In this document: positions 9,801-18,301 of the stretch, one piece after another
Layout of the letters: every line of letters begins with the position of its first letter
How positions within the stretch are numbered: the first letter of the stretch is position 1
Source: Nostoc sp. ATCC 53789
Lineage (GTDB): Bacteria > Cyanobacteriota > Cyanobacteriia > Cyanobacteriales > Nostocaceae
DNA length: 64,000 bases
Assembly: GCF_009873495.1 (NCBI RefSeq)
Contig: NZ_CP046703.1
Span: 1,550,001 to 1,614,000 of the forward strand
Direction of reading: 5' to 3'
Position numbers and translations under genes: made by a program
Notes under the pieces: model-generated
Seen by the model: the letters and a program-made list of their open reading frames with translations, nothing else
Databases searched by the model: none
Told to the model about the DNA's origin: nothing

Positions 9801-10480
9801 TACCCTAGTGATGAGAGTAATCGTAGCGATGAATCATAGCGGTGATCGTCTGTATTATCAAAAATTAGTAACCCATTCTGTTTGAGCTTATCTAAACTAT
9901 TTTCTAAACAACCATTACGGTTAATACCATCAACTACAATGACATCAAAATATTTATCTGGATATTGTAGAATAAAATCAGCATATTTTTGTTCATCTAA
10001 TTCTAACTTTAACTGTACATTCAGGGGCATTTGCTGATAAATTTGATTAAACCAACCCTCATCACTTTCAATCGATATTACTTGTTGAACTTTATCTGCC
10101 CACCATAAAGTTGATTGCCCTCCTCCAAATTCAAATACTGAAAAATCTCTTTTAATCTTATCTTCTAAAAATTCAATTGCTGGATAAGTGTACCAAGGAA
10201 TAGGTAGATTTTGTGCATTAACTGGTTTTCCTTGGGAGAGAGAATTTAACCAGCCAGAAATCTCTAGATAATTAGTACCTGGAATTAAATTTGCTGATAT
10301 TTCTTGCCAATTTACTGATAAGAGAAGACAGTGTGCCAAACTAATAGACAATCCTTGTTTTGCTAATTGAGGATTATCCCTAAATATTGCTTTATATAAT
10401 TTAATAGCTTCGGAAAACTGCTGGTTGTTAAAATATTGATTTGCTTGATTTAATTGATTTTCTATAGAGGCATTATTCAT
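6827..10480 (-). CDS. Multidomain fusion: TPR, methyltransferase, glycosyltransferase-like, TPR, TylF-type methyltransferase, methyltransferase
   Basis: A 1217-residue protein joining several enzymes that are usually separate. Order read from the sequence: short TPR (10-45); class I SAM methyltransferase-like fold (about 95-250; FEFGGGQST at 117-124, VVDG at 182); a nucleotide-sugar glycosyltransferase-like domain (about 296-560; FNRPETTTRVFEAI at 303, acidic motif EDD at 391-393, WGWASW at 445); TPRs (618-750); a TylF/macrocin O-methyltransferase-like domain (775-975; VECGVAGGGST at 804, HMDGDWYEST at 909); and a last methyltransferase domain (1010-1215; FVEIGSFAGSS at 1032, VDGDHSYEGV at 1111). 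It leads the minus-strand glycan operon. O-methylation of transferred sugars is the natural inference; acceptors are unknown. Confidence 0.8.
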   Translation of the reverse strand: MNNASIENQLNQANQYFNNQQFSEAIKLYKAIFRDNPQLAKQGLSISLAHCLLLSVNWQEISANLIPGTNYLEISGWLNSLSQGKPVNAQNLPIPWYTYPAIEFLEDKIKRDFSVFEFGGGQSTLWWADKVQQVISIESDEGWFNQIYQQMPLNVQLKLELDEQKYADFILQYPDKYFDVIVVDGINRNGCLENSLDKLKQNGLLIFDNTDDHRYDSSLRLLSSLGYKKIDFWGFIPGYVYKNCTSLFFKSTEILETNSLPSEKKSVLGKSCMQITSPKATEMSNYEYEDNWQLTTPVAFLIFNRPETTTRVFEAIRQAKPPKLLVVADGARADKLAEAEKCAATRAIINQVDWECEVLTNYSDVNLGCRKRISSGLDWIFEQVEEAIILEDDCLPHPTFFRYCQELLEKYRDDERIMMISGDNFQFGSNRTEYSYYFSRYGHCWGWASWRRAWTKYDDSMQLWTELRDNNWLNEVLQNEQAVSYWSKIFQGVYDGFNTWDYIWQYTLWINNALTILPNINLVSNIGFGSGTHTTTDNNKLGNMTVEAVKFPLKHPLFMIRNTQADNFTEETIFSSAANKMKLKPEYYISLEEIITKVNNNQNKVVLDSIYSSIREYNAINYVKAVALARQGKITEALATLETLLNHAPAHTKGIILRKELRKNLDSDTTAVHPIIEKANNLLEENQIAGCFEILNDSKALKQPIMGLDFLRAKCFLQMRQPAASIQSLREELRYFPENNQAENFLNQLLNQYPEFVSSNIQDSEFQELYRLIQPYTMLSEARLYSLFTLIKRICLENIPGNFVECGVAGGGSTALAAAVIKRHTRQPRWVYAFDSFDGMPAPTEKDKSNGILAEVTGWGTGTCAAPETSVKEICNKLGVGDIVQLVKGYFEDTLPKMRDRVGMIAFLHMDGDWYESTKTIINNFYDRISNDGFVQVDDYGFWEGCRQALHEFEAERQLKFELHQIDSTGVWFNCPHKFSINPVFEKSLIEEFDQDDPVKYGIQSQMSKNERFQLYYAVRKLLPTNSSPCRFVEIGSFAGSSLFLNQKALVREHNDLEGWAIDPGLHPQLKLVLDNLLSKITHLRMFSHDALAQLQTIFERDHNYPPYIFVDGDHSYEGVKRDIANYYPLLAPGGLMIFHDYLPPLDEQNSSSILFHHGGNEPGIRQACQELMENTYHCEIIELPLLYPDDPTQTQAYLPIIPGVLSSLKIYRKPSN

Positions 10481-10687
10481 ATAAACCTTAGTTCCTTTTA
10501 ACTGCCTATTGCTATGTTTAGCATCTTCTCAAATGCAAAATTTATAGAACTGCTGAATACAGTAAACAACTCTAAGCGCGATCGCTTTCCCCCTCTCTCT
10601 TCTTCACATCCACCAACACAGTCTGATAATCCTACCTGTTAGGATGCAATTTCACCAACCTCTCCATTAATGCGATCGCACCCTTTA

Positions 10688-11113
10688 TTAATTAGACTTC
10701 GGCTCGTTATTTGTCTGGGAATCGCTCTTTCCCTTTTCTTTCTTAATCTGCTCTAAAAGAACTTTGTAATTTGGTCTGTCAGGGCGTAACTTCACCAACT
10801 TTTCCAAAGGTTGAATAGCAGCCTGAGTATCTTTCAACTTTAGCCGCATATTTACCAATCCCTCCAGCGCTGTTAGGTTTTCTGGTTCCCTTTGTAAAAC
10901 CAACTCGTAACCCCGTGCTTGTTGCTGTAATACTGACTCAGCAGAAGGAGATGCAATTACTGGCTTAGGTTGACTAGCCTGTTGGATTGCCGGAATTACT
11001 GCAAACACTGTAGAACCGACAAACGACACTAACGACACTATCGTGACTATCTTTTGTCGCCGTTCAATCTGTTTTTTACGGGTAATTACGTATTCTTCCC
11101 CCGAACCAGCCAT
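10688..11113 (-). CDS. Small membrane-anchored TPR protein
   Basis: A 141-residue protein with a basic N-terminus (RKKQIERRQK), one hydrophobic segment at about 22-45 (IVTIVSLVSFVGSTVFAVIP) and a soluble tail carrying about two TPR units (YELVLQREPENLTALEGLVN, then LEKLVKLRPDRPNYKVLLEQ), ending in a charged low-complexity stretch. Predicted topology is a single-pass anchor with TPRs outside the hydrophobic helix, suggesting a scaffold or adaptor. No enzyme motif is present. It lies 207 bases upstream of the glycosylation operon on the same strand and may or may not belong to it. Confidence 0.7.
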   Translation of the reverse strand: MAGSGEEYVITRKKQIERRQKIVTIVSLVSFVGSTVFAVIPAIQQASQPKPVIASPSAESVLQQQARGYELVLQREPENLTALEGLVNMRLKLKDTQAAIQPLEKLVKLRPDRPNYKVLLEQIKKEKGKSDSQTNNEPKSN

Positions 11114-12022
11114 ACCTCACATACTTGCTGTGGTAAATACTTAGGTATCAGCAAGCCTCCCGTTTTGAGGATACCCATCTGCTCAACAGAAACTAACATC
11201 CTGGCTAAAAATTTTTTACACAAACTTTAAAAGCTGACTCTGAAGACGAGGGAATTTTATGGTAAGCCCATGCTGTACAAACAATTTTGCTATGCGTAGT
11301 TTACCGCCGTAGGCATCGCTCCTATTGCTTCCAAGCAAAAACCTCTCCTACTCCTAAACAAAGCCCAACCCTTCAGGTCTTATTCTTTAGGCGGAAAATT
11401 AAAATTATATAAATATTTGCGATGATTCTGCCTAATTCCAGATGTTTGCGATATTCTAAATAACATTTAAATAGAAGCAAAGGATATTTCTACTAAATTG
11501 CAAATTCCGCTTGTCAGGCAAAAATTTTCAACCTGGCCTGTGTCACAGTAGGTTGTTCAACAAGCAAACATATTTTTTAGAATTTTCCCAGTCGCCCTCA
11601 GTCTCACTACTTAGCACAACTTCCAGAAGGACTAATTATTTTCGTAGGTGTTGACAACAGATATCTTACAAAAGGTACTGTTGCACTCTCGTGCTTAAAG
11701 GCTAGAAGTTAAGGGGAAAAATAACACGGGAAAAGGTTAAAGGGGAAACAGAAGCATCCTTTATCTTTTAACCCTTACCCTGAACTTTTGTCTGGTTTCT
11801 GCAAAAAGTTTTAGGACTACTTGGTAAAATTGGAGTTTTGTGGTGGTAATTACCGTACAAAACCGAATTTACCAGTAATTTAGTAGAGTTTGTTATGGTA
11901 TAGTTAAAAAGTTAAGACTAGCTTTACCAAAATTACACCACTCTACGACCCGGCAACAATTGCAGAATGGGAAGCAGTTTTAATTAAGTATTTACCAACA
12001 AAATCTGAATTCAATCGAGGTT
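11114..12022. other. Long spacer with low-complexity repeats and a possible gene remnant
   Basis: About 900 bases without a convincing gene. It contains purine-rich runs (GGGGAAAA types around 11710-11755) paired with CCTTT/ACCC runs (11758-11780). From about 11907 to 12107 a frame without a start codon reads ITPLYDPATIAEWEAVL and on to a stop inside the DUF4327-like gene in another frame. It looks protein-like but cannot be assigned. No tRNA or terminator was recognised. Confidence 0.4.
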
Positions 12023-12241
12023 ATGACTCAGCAAGTGATTCACCCGATGGTGAAATTGCAGCGCAACGTGCAATCACTCATAGAATCGAATATTATCAAG
12101 CCAAGTGATAGCATCTGGAAAATCGCTTTGCTCTATGGTAATGAATGGCAGCACTGGAAACAGGAACTGCTAGACTTTGGCTTTAGTATGCAAGACCCAG
12201 TTAGTGAACTGCTAGCTGTAGAAACTTGGGATGAAGAATAG
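12023..12241 (+). CDS. Small cyanobacterial protein, DUF4327-like
   Basis: A 72-residue soluble protein (MTQQVIHPMVKLQRNVQSL). Its pattern (hydrophobic helix, then SDSIWKIALLYGNEW-HWKQEL, then a C-terminal acidic WDEE) aligns with the 78-residue protein at 28249-28485 (QPIYTLCQYIPAREW-ECELE, ending WDND). I therefore place both in one family, most likely DUF4327, a small cyanobacterial family of unknown function. The ATG at 12023 is preceded by the purine-rich AATCGAGGTT, a usable ribosome site. It is followed at once by purine-rich repeats and a convergent kinase gene. Function unknown. Confidence 0.65.
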   Translation: MTQQVIHPMVKLQRNVQSLIESNIIKPSDSIWKIALLYGNEWQHWKQELLDFGFSMQDPVSELLAVETWDEE

Positions 12242-12335
12242 AGGATAGGGGATAGGGGGTAGGAATTTTTAATATTCACCACTCCCAATTACCCCTTATC
12301 CTCAGAGGGTACCTCACCTTCCCCATTTCTACTTC

Positions 12336-13610
12336 CTAAACTTTACAAGCAGCTAAGGCCGCAGCTAATTCCTTTGCAGTTTGGTAGCGATCACGTGGTA
12401 ATGGTTCTGTAACGCGATCAATCACATCTCTTAATTGGGAACTGATGGTGGGAACTTTTGCCACATCAAACCTGAAGTTGCGCCCCTTTTGGCGGTAATA
12501 CTTAAACGGGTTTTCGCCTGTGAGCAGAAAAATCAGCGTTGGCCCAATTGCATACAAGTCAGATTGAGTCAAAGGTTGTCCTCGTTCTTGTTCAGGAGCG
12601 CAATAACCTTCTGCACCAATCCGGGTACCGGGCGCTGTGCCAATTTCCTTAACTGCGCCAAAATCCAGTACTACTATGCGATTTAGTGAACTTCGCACCA
12701 TTAAATTGGCGGGTTTAATATCGCGGTGAATTAGTGGAGGTTCTTGGCTATGAAGATATTCTAAAATATCGCAGGTTTGGATCATCCAAGCGATCGCTTG
12801 GCTTGGCGTAACTGGCCCAGTTGTATAGACACGTTTCTCTAAATCTTGTCCGTGGATTAGTTCCATTGCCAAGTATTTTTTTCCGCCTTCGACAAAGAAG
12901 TCGTAATACTTGGGTATTCCCGGATGGTTAAGGGATTTGAGAGTATGCGCCTCCCGCTCAAATAATTCTTGAGCTTTGGCAATTTTTGCCATATCAGCAT
13001 TCATTTGCTTCAACACCAGCAGTTGTGGGATACTCCCAATCTGACCAGACCCATCCCAAGCGAGATAAGTAGTACCCATACCTCCTTGTCCGAGAGTTCG
13101 CAACACCTGATAATGACGAATTTTCTGTTGCACTGAAAGAGGTTGACCGCAGTGGATGCAAAACAGATTGTTCGGGGAGTTCCCTTCATGCGTACAAGTG
13201 TATTGACCTTGGGCTGAATAGACTGTTGCAACGGCGTTTTCTTCTGTTCCTTGTATTTGTTGTAGCGATCGCAAACCAGTTTCCAGTACTGTTACTTCCT
13301 GAATTTGGAATTGCAGTATTGGGCCTCCTTGTGCTAGTTGCAAAAGGGAATTATCTGGTAACGGACTCTGAATCACAAGGACACCGTTGAGGAAAGTCCC
13401 ATTTGTACCCTGACTAATCAGCCGCCAACCACTGCCATTGTCGGCAGAACCAACGTGTCTCAGTTCTAGATGATGCCGCGAAACTAAACTATCAGTTAAA
13501 ACAACGTGATTATCTGTTGCTCGACCAATCCGAATTATGGAAGAGTTCTCAAAGCACCACTGCTGGAGGGGCGTTTTCTGTTGCGGTTCTAAGAGAGTCA
13601 GACTAACCAC
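12336..13610 (-). CDS. FHA domain-Ser/Thr protein kinase
   Basis: A eukaryotic-type (Hanks) kinase with an N-terminal phosphothreonine-binding FHA domain. FHA spans about 1-105 (IGRATDNHVVL at 28-38, SRHH at 44-47, NGTFLNG at 70-76). A two-cysteine-pair zinc ribbon follows (CTHEGNS...CIHCG, about 139-154). The kinase runs from about 167 to 420: glycine loop GQGGMG 174-179, Lys201, catalytic HRDIKPAN at 295-302 and DFG at 316-318, so it should be active. There is no membrane segment. The start is GTG at 13610 with only a weak ribosome site. The PP2C phosphatase gene lies 202 bases upstream on the same strand, suggesting a kinase/phosphatase pair acting on shared targets. Confidence 0.9.
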   Translation of the reverse strand: MVSLTLLEPQQKTPLQQWCFENSSIIRIGRATDNHVVLTDSLVSRHHLELRHVGSADNGSGWRLISQGTNGTFLNGVLVIQSPLPDNSLLQLAQGGPILQFQIQEVTVLETGLRSLQQIQGTEENAVATVYSAQGQYTCTHEGNSPNNLFCIHCGQPLSVQQKIRHYQVLRTLGQGGMGTTYLAWDGSGQIGSIPQLLVLKQMNADMAKIAKAQELFEREAHTLKSLNHPGIPKYYDFFVEGGKKYLAMELIHGQDLEKRVYTTGPVTPSQAIAWMIQTCDILEYLHSQEPPLIHRDIKPANLMVRSSLNRIVVLDFGAVKEIGTAPGTRIGAEGYCAPEQERGQPLTQSDLYAIGPTLIFLLTGENPFKYYRQKGRNFRFDVAKVPTISSQLRDVIDRVTEPLPRDRYQTAKELAAALAACKV

Positions 13611-13812
13611 AATACAACCTACAAGGTAAATGGATTAGGGAATGGGGGATGGGGTATGGGAAAATGGGAATTAGGCATTAAACTATATGTAAATTAGGTC
13701 TCAGCCCCTGATTTATAAGGGTTTAAGGTTAATTTGAAGATATATCTACTGGGAATTAGTGATTCTTTTTATTACCCATTCTCAATTACCCATTCCCAAT
13801 CCCCATTTATTT

Positions 13813-15804
13813 TTAACTTTCCAAATTTGGGCGTACTTTTGCCCGAATAAGTATACCAGTAATGTTGTCGTGACCATTGTATTGGTTTCCTAAATCAATT
13901 AATTTGGTAACACCTTGTTCTAAGTTAGCGCCCGAACTAAGCAAGGGTTCTAAATGAGTCTGCCAATGGGTTTCTAGTAAATCATTATCTGATAGACCGT
14001 CCGATGCCAAAAGCAGAAGAGTATCTTCATTAATCTCAAAAAAGCCTACATCAGGATTAATCGAATTTTCATCACGAGGCCCCAAAGCTTGGGTGAGTTG
14101 GTAGGCATCCGGGCGGGCGTAAGCTATGCTTGCTTCTACTCCTCGGGTAATTTCCCGTTGGCCAACTTCATGATCTACTGTGACTTGTTCTAGTCCCCCC
14201 TTACGCGTCAAGCGATAGAGACGGCTATCTCCCACATGAGCAACTGCTGCTTGAGTATCTTGAATTAAGAGCATTACTAGAGTTGTACCCATACGCCCTA
14301 CTCCAGAACGGGCATCTTGTTGATTGAGCTTGTAAATCGCCTCATTAGCTAAATATACTGCCTCACGAATGCTATCTTCTGTTGGCAATTGATTGGCAAT
14401 CCAGTGTTCTTGAAAGTATTGCCGTAGGGTGTTGACTGCTAACTCACTGGCTATCTCGCCGCCAGCATGTCCACCCATACCATCGCAGAGAATATACAAA
14501 CCATGCCCTTCTAGAACTCGACTTTTAGGGAACTCCAACTTTTGAATTTTGGTTTCAATACCAAAGTAGTCTTCATTATGATGACGTTGACGGCCTACAT
14601 CTGTGCGTCCTGCATCTTCCAAGCTACTTAACTGCATCGCCAGCACAACAGTTGGCATATCATCAATTTTGCTAATGATATCTTCTGGTTCGTCTGATTG
14701 CTGCATAGTCGGCACAGTAGTATTGTTCTCCTTTATTGGGGGCAAAGTTGCGGTTCCTAGTGCTTCCAGTTCAATAGAGATTTCCTCCAAACGCGATCGC
14801 AATTGTGCGATTGTGTGAATCTTACCTACATCTAAATCTCCCAACATCTGGACTACAGAGCCAAATTGAGTGCGTTGAGACTGCCTAAATAGTGCTTGCC
14901 AAACTCGCCCCAAAGCTTGAATGGTTAACGGCTCCTCTGGAATAGCAGATGTTTGGGCTTCGGCATCTTCTGGGGACTCGCTGACAGACAGAGAACTTGA
15001 TGATTCCACATACAATCTTTGTAGCGCCAGCGTTTGGTCTTCATCCAATCGCAAATTTGATAAATCTAAAAGGCTTTGACGACAATTTACTGGTTCCAAC
15101 AATGCCCAAAGTTGGGTCATTTGATAACACCAGTGTAAAATTTTTAACGAACTTGTTGTCTCTTCTTGCCATAAGTCAACTAAAGGCTGCCAATTTGAGC
15201 GGTCTTCAATTATCACTACCTGCATATCCCCCTGCTGCCATGCATCGTGAATCAGTGGTATCTCGCGCTGATTTTGAGAGTGTAAGGCAATATAAGGTTT
15301 CGCAAGGTGAGGAATTCCAGTTGCATCTACTGATGGCGTTAGTAAATCGGATTGCTGACTTGCTAGTATTGCCTCAATTGGTGATATTTGATACGGCTGG
15401 CAGTCTAGAACTCTCACACCTGTAACAGTAATGGTGGCAGTTTCCGTTTGGGTAGGTAGCGGATCTAACAATTGATAGCGCTCTTGGGAGTCTAAATAAG
15501 AGCCTAATGCATGAGAACTAAGGGATAGAGGAGATAACGAGGATATTGCTTCTTCATCTCCCTCTAATCCCACATCTTCCTCATCTGTCTTTACTCCCAA
15601 AGCTTCCCCAATCGTTTCTTTAGCAATAATTGCCCAAAACACTGTTCCACATTCCGTGCCACAGTTGTGACAAAGTAGTGCATTTACAGGTACATCTTCG
15701 GCGCTGCATTCAGGACAAACTTTGTGGGTCAGGGATGTGCCACAGCTTTGACAGAATTTATTGCTTTTGGGGTTTTCAAATTTACACTGAGGGCAAATCA
15801 GCAT
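13813..15804 (-). CDS. PP2C-type protein phosphatase with zinc ribbons and pseudokinase-like middle region
   Basis: A Mn/Mg-dependent Ser/Thr phosphatase, expected to reverse the neighbouring kinase. Residues 1-53 carry zinc-ribbon cysteine pairs (CPQC, CQSCG, CPEC, CHNCG). The PP2C domain occupies about 395-655 with the metal-binding motifs NEDYFG (410), DGMGGHAGG (441-449), VGDSRLYRL, ASDGLSD and GHDNITG. Residues ~105-345 resemble a worn-down protein kinase: EIPLIHDAWQQGDMQVVIIED looks like the hinge, and NCRQSLLDLSNLRLDEDQ (240-257) stands where a kinase has HRDxKPxNxLLDED, with the catalytic residues lost. That reading is mine. The family is usually shorter, so the N-terminal half is an added regulatory part. 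Confidence 0.88.
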   Translation of the reverse strand: MLICPQCKFENPKSNKFCQSCGTSLTHKVCPECSAEDVPVNALLCHNCGTECGTVFWAIIAKETIGEALGVKTDEEDVGLEGDEEAISSLSPLSLSSHALGSYLDSQERYQLLDPLPTQTETATITVTGVRVLDCQPYQISPIEAILASQQSDLLTPSVDATGIPHLAKPYIALHSQNQREIPLIHDAWQQGDMQVVIIEDRSNWQPLVDLWQEETTSSLKILHWCYQMTQLWALLEPVNCRQSLLDLSNLRLDEDQTLALQRLYVESSSSLSVSESPEDAEAQTSAIPEEPLTIQALGRVWQALFRQSQRTQFGSVVQMLGDLDVGKIHTIAQLRSRLEEISIELEALGTATLPPIKENNTTVPTMQQSDEPEDIISKIDDMPTVVLAMQLSSLEDAGRTDVGRQRHHNEDYFGIETKIQKLEFPKSRVLEGHGLYILCDGMGGHAGGEIASELAVNTLRQYFQEHWIANQLPTEDSIREAVYLANEAIYKLNQQDARSGVGRMGTTLVMLLIQDTQAAVAHVGDSRLYRLTRKGGLEQVTVDHEVGQREITRGVEASIAYARPDAYQLTQALGPRDENSINPDVGFFEINEDTLLLLASDGLSDNDLLETHWQTHLEPLLSSGANLEQGVTKLIDLGNQYNGHDNITGILIRAKVRPNLES

Positions 15805-16083
15805 AGTGGAAGTTCCTTTATTCGCGCTCCAAGGTGCTTCTAGCCACTAAGATCAAAGGTGCCACAATTGGCTGTCCCTGACTAAAGTAGACTTACAAGA
15901 GATTGTAGTTTATCAATGAATTTTGGTGGCAGTATTAATTGTGACGCATATTAGATAAATATTTAATATATTGGCAACCAATTGCTTATGAATGGGGAAT
16001 GGGGATAGGAGGCAGGGGAAGCAGGGGAGCAGGGAGCAGGGGAGTAGAGGAGAATACCAATGCCCAGTCCCCAATGCCCAATG
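15805..16083. repeat. Spacer with G-rich short tandem repeats
   Basis: The part at 15990-16080 is low-complexity: AATGGGGAATGGGGATAGG, then GCAGGGGA-type units repeated several times and finally CCCAGTCCCCAATGCCCAATG. This is the short tandem repeat class common in Nostoc spacers. No gene is seen. Confidence 0.55.
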
Positions 16084-16884
16084 TCAAGAGTTTGGCAATT
16101 GCGGGGGTTCTGCATTAAACCATTTTTGATAAATTTGCTTGTAAGTTCCATTGGATAACAAAGTCTCTATACCTTTGTTTATTGCATCTAAATGGGGGGA
16201 GCCTTTAGGTGTAGCAATCCCGTAGTATTCTTCAGTCAGCAAATCGGCAACAACTCTGATGCCTTTGAGTTTGCCATTTTTAATCGCATACAAAGTTGCA
16301 AAAGCATCGCTAACCACAGCATCAACGTTGCCATTGAGCAAGTCCTGGAAAAATTCTGGCCCAGAATTAAAAGTACTAATTTTGGCGTTAGGGATGGTTT
16401 TGGCAAAATCTGCCCCAGTAGAACCAATTTGTACAGCGATTTTTTTACCTTTGAGACTGTTGAAGTCTTGAATATTTTGATTGTCTTCGCGGACAGCGAT
16501 CGCTAGTCCGGCTTTAAAATAAGGTCGTGAAAAAGCAATTGTTTTCAGGCGTTCGGCGGTAATGGTGATTCCGCTAATTGCCGCATCAACTCTTTTAGCT
16601 TGTAAAGTCGAGATCATGCCATCAAAAGGTAGACTTTCAAATTGGACTGCAAAACCTGCTACTTTAGCTAGTGCATTCATCAAATCAATATCAAAACCTT
16701 CCAAGTCCCCGCTAGCCTTTTGGATTTCAAAAGGGACAAAGGTGGGATCTGTCGCCACCCGAAGAGGTATAGCATCTGAGTTATTAGTAGGATAGAAATT
16801 TTTACAGGCAATAATCAGTAACAGACAGCCTAAGCTTAAAATTAGCTGCTGCCACTTGAGGTTAAATAATTTAACTGTAGTAAT
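16084..16884 (-). CDS. Amino-acid ABC transporter substrate-binding lipoprotein, non-canonical start
   Basis: Periplasmic binding protein of the polar amino-acid/glutamine type (SBP family 3): FVPFEIQ, DLEGFDIDLMNALAKVAG, RVDAAISGITITAERLKTIAFSRPYF, GKKIAVQIGSTGADF and YYGIATPKG are all present. The first ATG/GTG/TTG in frame is GTG at 16758, which would remove the export signal. Reading on upstream the frame stays open and gives LILSLGCLLLIIAC, a typical lipoprotein signal with a lipobox cysteine. No canonical start precedes it, only ATT at 16882-16884 just after a TAG. With that ATT the protein is 266 residues, normal for the family. Either ATT is used or the ATG has mutated. No permease gene is adjacent. 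Confidence 0.75.
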   Translation of the reverse strand: MTTVKLFNLKWQQLILSLGCLLLIIACKNFYPTNNSDAIPLRVATDPTFVPFEIQKASGDLEGFDIDLMNALAKVAGFAVQFESLPFDGMISTLQAKRVDAAISGITITAERLKTIAFSRPYFKAGLAIAVREDNQNIQDFNSLKGKKIAVQIGSTGADFAKTIPNAKISTFNSGPEFFQDLLNGNVDAVVSDAFATLYAIKNGKLKGIRVVADLLTEEYYGIATPKGSPHLDAINKGIETLLSNGTYKQIYQKWFNAEPPQLPNS

Positions 16885-17101
16885 TCCGTTCTATCAGTCA
16901 AGATTCACGATAGTTGTCATGATGTTATAAGAAAGAATACATCCGTCAGCAGCCACAATCCACCATGAATGCTGGGCGACTAACGAAAGTTTAAGATCCC
17001 ACTCTCGTTAAAAGTTGAGATCAGAGGAAGCTTCCAATCTCGCTTTTCGCCAATTACCTTCTTGTGTGTTCTGTACTCTGATTTCCAATTTTTAACTACT
17101 T

Positions 17102-18301
17102 ATGGTTTCTACAACCCCTGCTTACCGAATTACTGATTTGTTCGCCGAACGCGCAAAGAACCTTGCACCACCAACTTACGGTACAGAATTAAGCAAAATT
17201 GTTACCGTCAGCTTTGCCTACGGTCTAGCCGATCCAATTCTCTTTCCTCACACTGACTTGGCTGCTGCAAGTGCCGTTGTGCTGGCAGAAGAGGCTCCGA
17301 TCGCTCTCAATTACGGCCCGCCTTCCGCTCAACTGTATGAGCAAATTATCCTCCGCTTGCAGGCGAAGGGAATTGCTGCCGATCGCGATCGCCTAATCAT
17401 TGGCTACGGTTCTGGTCAAATTCTCGGCTTGCTACCAGATGTGTTTGTGGAACCTGGTGATGTAGTAATTGTCGAAGGGCCAACCTTCTTGGGAGTAGTT
17501 ACCAGATTTGTCCACGCTGGCGCACGCATAATTACCATTCCTGTGGATGAGTTAGGGATGGATGTAGATGCGCTAGAAGTAACATTGAACGATTTAAAAA
17601 AACAGGGCATCCGTCCCCGATTTATTTATACTATTCCCACCTTTCATAATCCCACAGGTGCTACTATGCCGTTATTTCGCCGCCAAAAACTGGTAGCATT
17701 AGCGGCTGAGTATGGCGTTCTAATCGTGGAAGACGATGCTTATAGCGATTTGCGCTTTCGAGGGGAAACTATGCCCTCCCTGGCAACTCTCGACCAAGAG
17801 GGGTGGGTATTATATGTGAGTACCTTCTCAAAAATTATTGCGCCTGGTATCCGGCTAGGCTGGGCTTGTGGCGATCCAGCGATTATTGAGCGGCTGGCGA
17901 TGTTCAAAAGTGAGGGGCCTGTGGGGCCATTTGTCAGCCATGTAGTTGCCCGCTATTGTGCTACAGGGAAACTAGACAATCACATTCAAGAGCTAATTGC
18001 CTGCTATAAACATAAGTGCAATTTGTTATTAGAAGCGATCGCTCAAGAGTTTCCCAGTGATGTAGTTGCTCTGCGTCCCGATGGCGGCTTCTTCGTTTGG
18101 TGTAAATTGCCACCAGATATCAGCGCTAAAGCACTTCTGATGGCTGCTGGTGAACACGGCATCAGTTTTCTGCCAGGGACTCGCTGCTACGCCAATGGAC
18201 AAGGGGATGATGCCATCAGGTTAGCTTTTAGCTTTCAGCCAACACAGAAGATTGTTGAAGGAATCGCTACATTAGGAGCGGTATTGCGCGGATTGAGGTA
18301 A
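17102..18301 (+). CDS. PLP-dependent class I/II aminotransferase
   Basis: A fold-type I aminotransferase of the MocR-like/2-aminoadipate type, without a DNA-binding domain. Visible motifs: cofactor-contacting YGSGQILGLL near 100, substrate strand YTIPTFHNPTGATM near 180, EDDAYSDLRF near 210, the Schiff-base lysine in STFSKIIAPGIRLGW near 240-255, and the C-terminal arginine in IRLAFS. 399 residues is full length. The ATG at 17102 is the clear start. It stands alone on the plus strand, divergent from the binding-protein gene. Substrate is uncertain (branched-chain, aromatic or 2-aminoadipate). Confidence 0.85.
   Translation: MVSTTPAYRITDLFAERAKNLAPPTYGTELSKIVTVSFAYGLADPILFPHTDLAAASAVVLAEEAPIALNYGPPSAQLYEQIILRLQAKGIAADRDRLIIGYGSGQILGLLPDVFVEPGDVVIVEGPTFLGVVTRFVHAGARIITIPVDELGMDVDALEVTLNDLKKQGIRPRFIYTIPTFHNPTGATMPLFRRQKLVALAAEYGVLIVEDDAYSDLRFRGETMPSLATLDQEGWVLYVSTFSKIIAPGIRLGWACGDPAIIERLAMFKSEGPVGPFVSHVVARYCATGKLDNHIQELIACYKHKCNLLLEAIAQEFPSDVVALRPDGGFFVWCKLPPDISAKALLMAAGEHGISFLPGTRCYANGQGDDAIRLAFSFQPTQKIVEGIATLGAVLRGLR

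Noticed and set aside
14997..15425. 142-codon plus-strand frame inside the PP2C gene
   Set aside because: It is the antisense shadow of the phosphatase gene, whose domains are clear.
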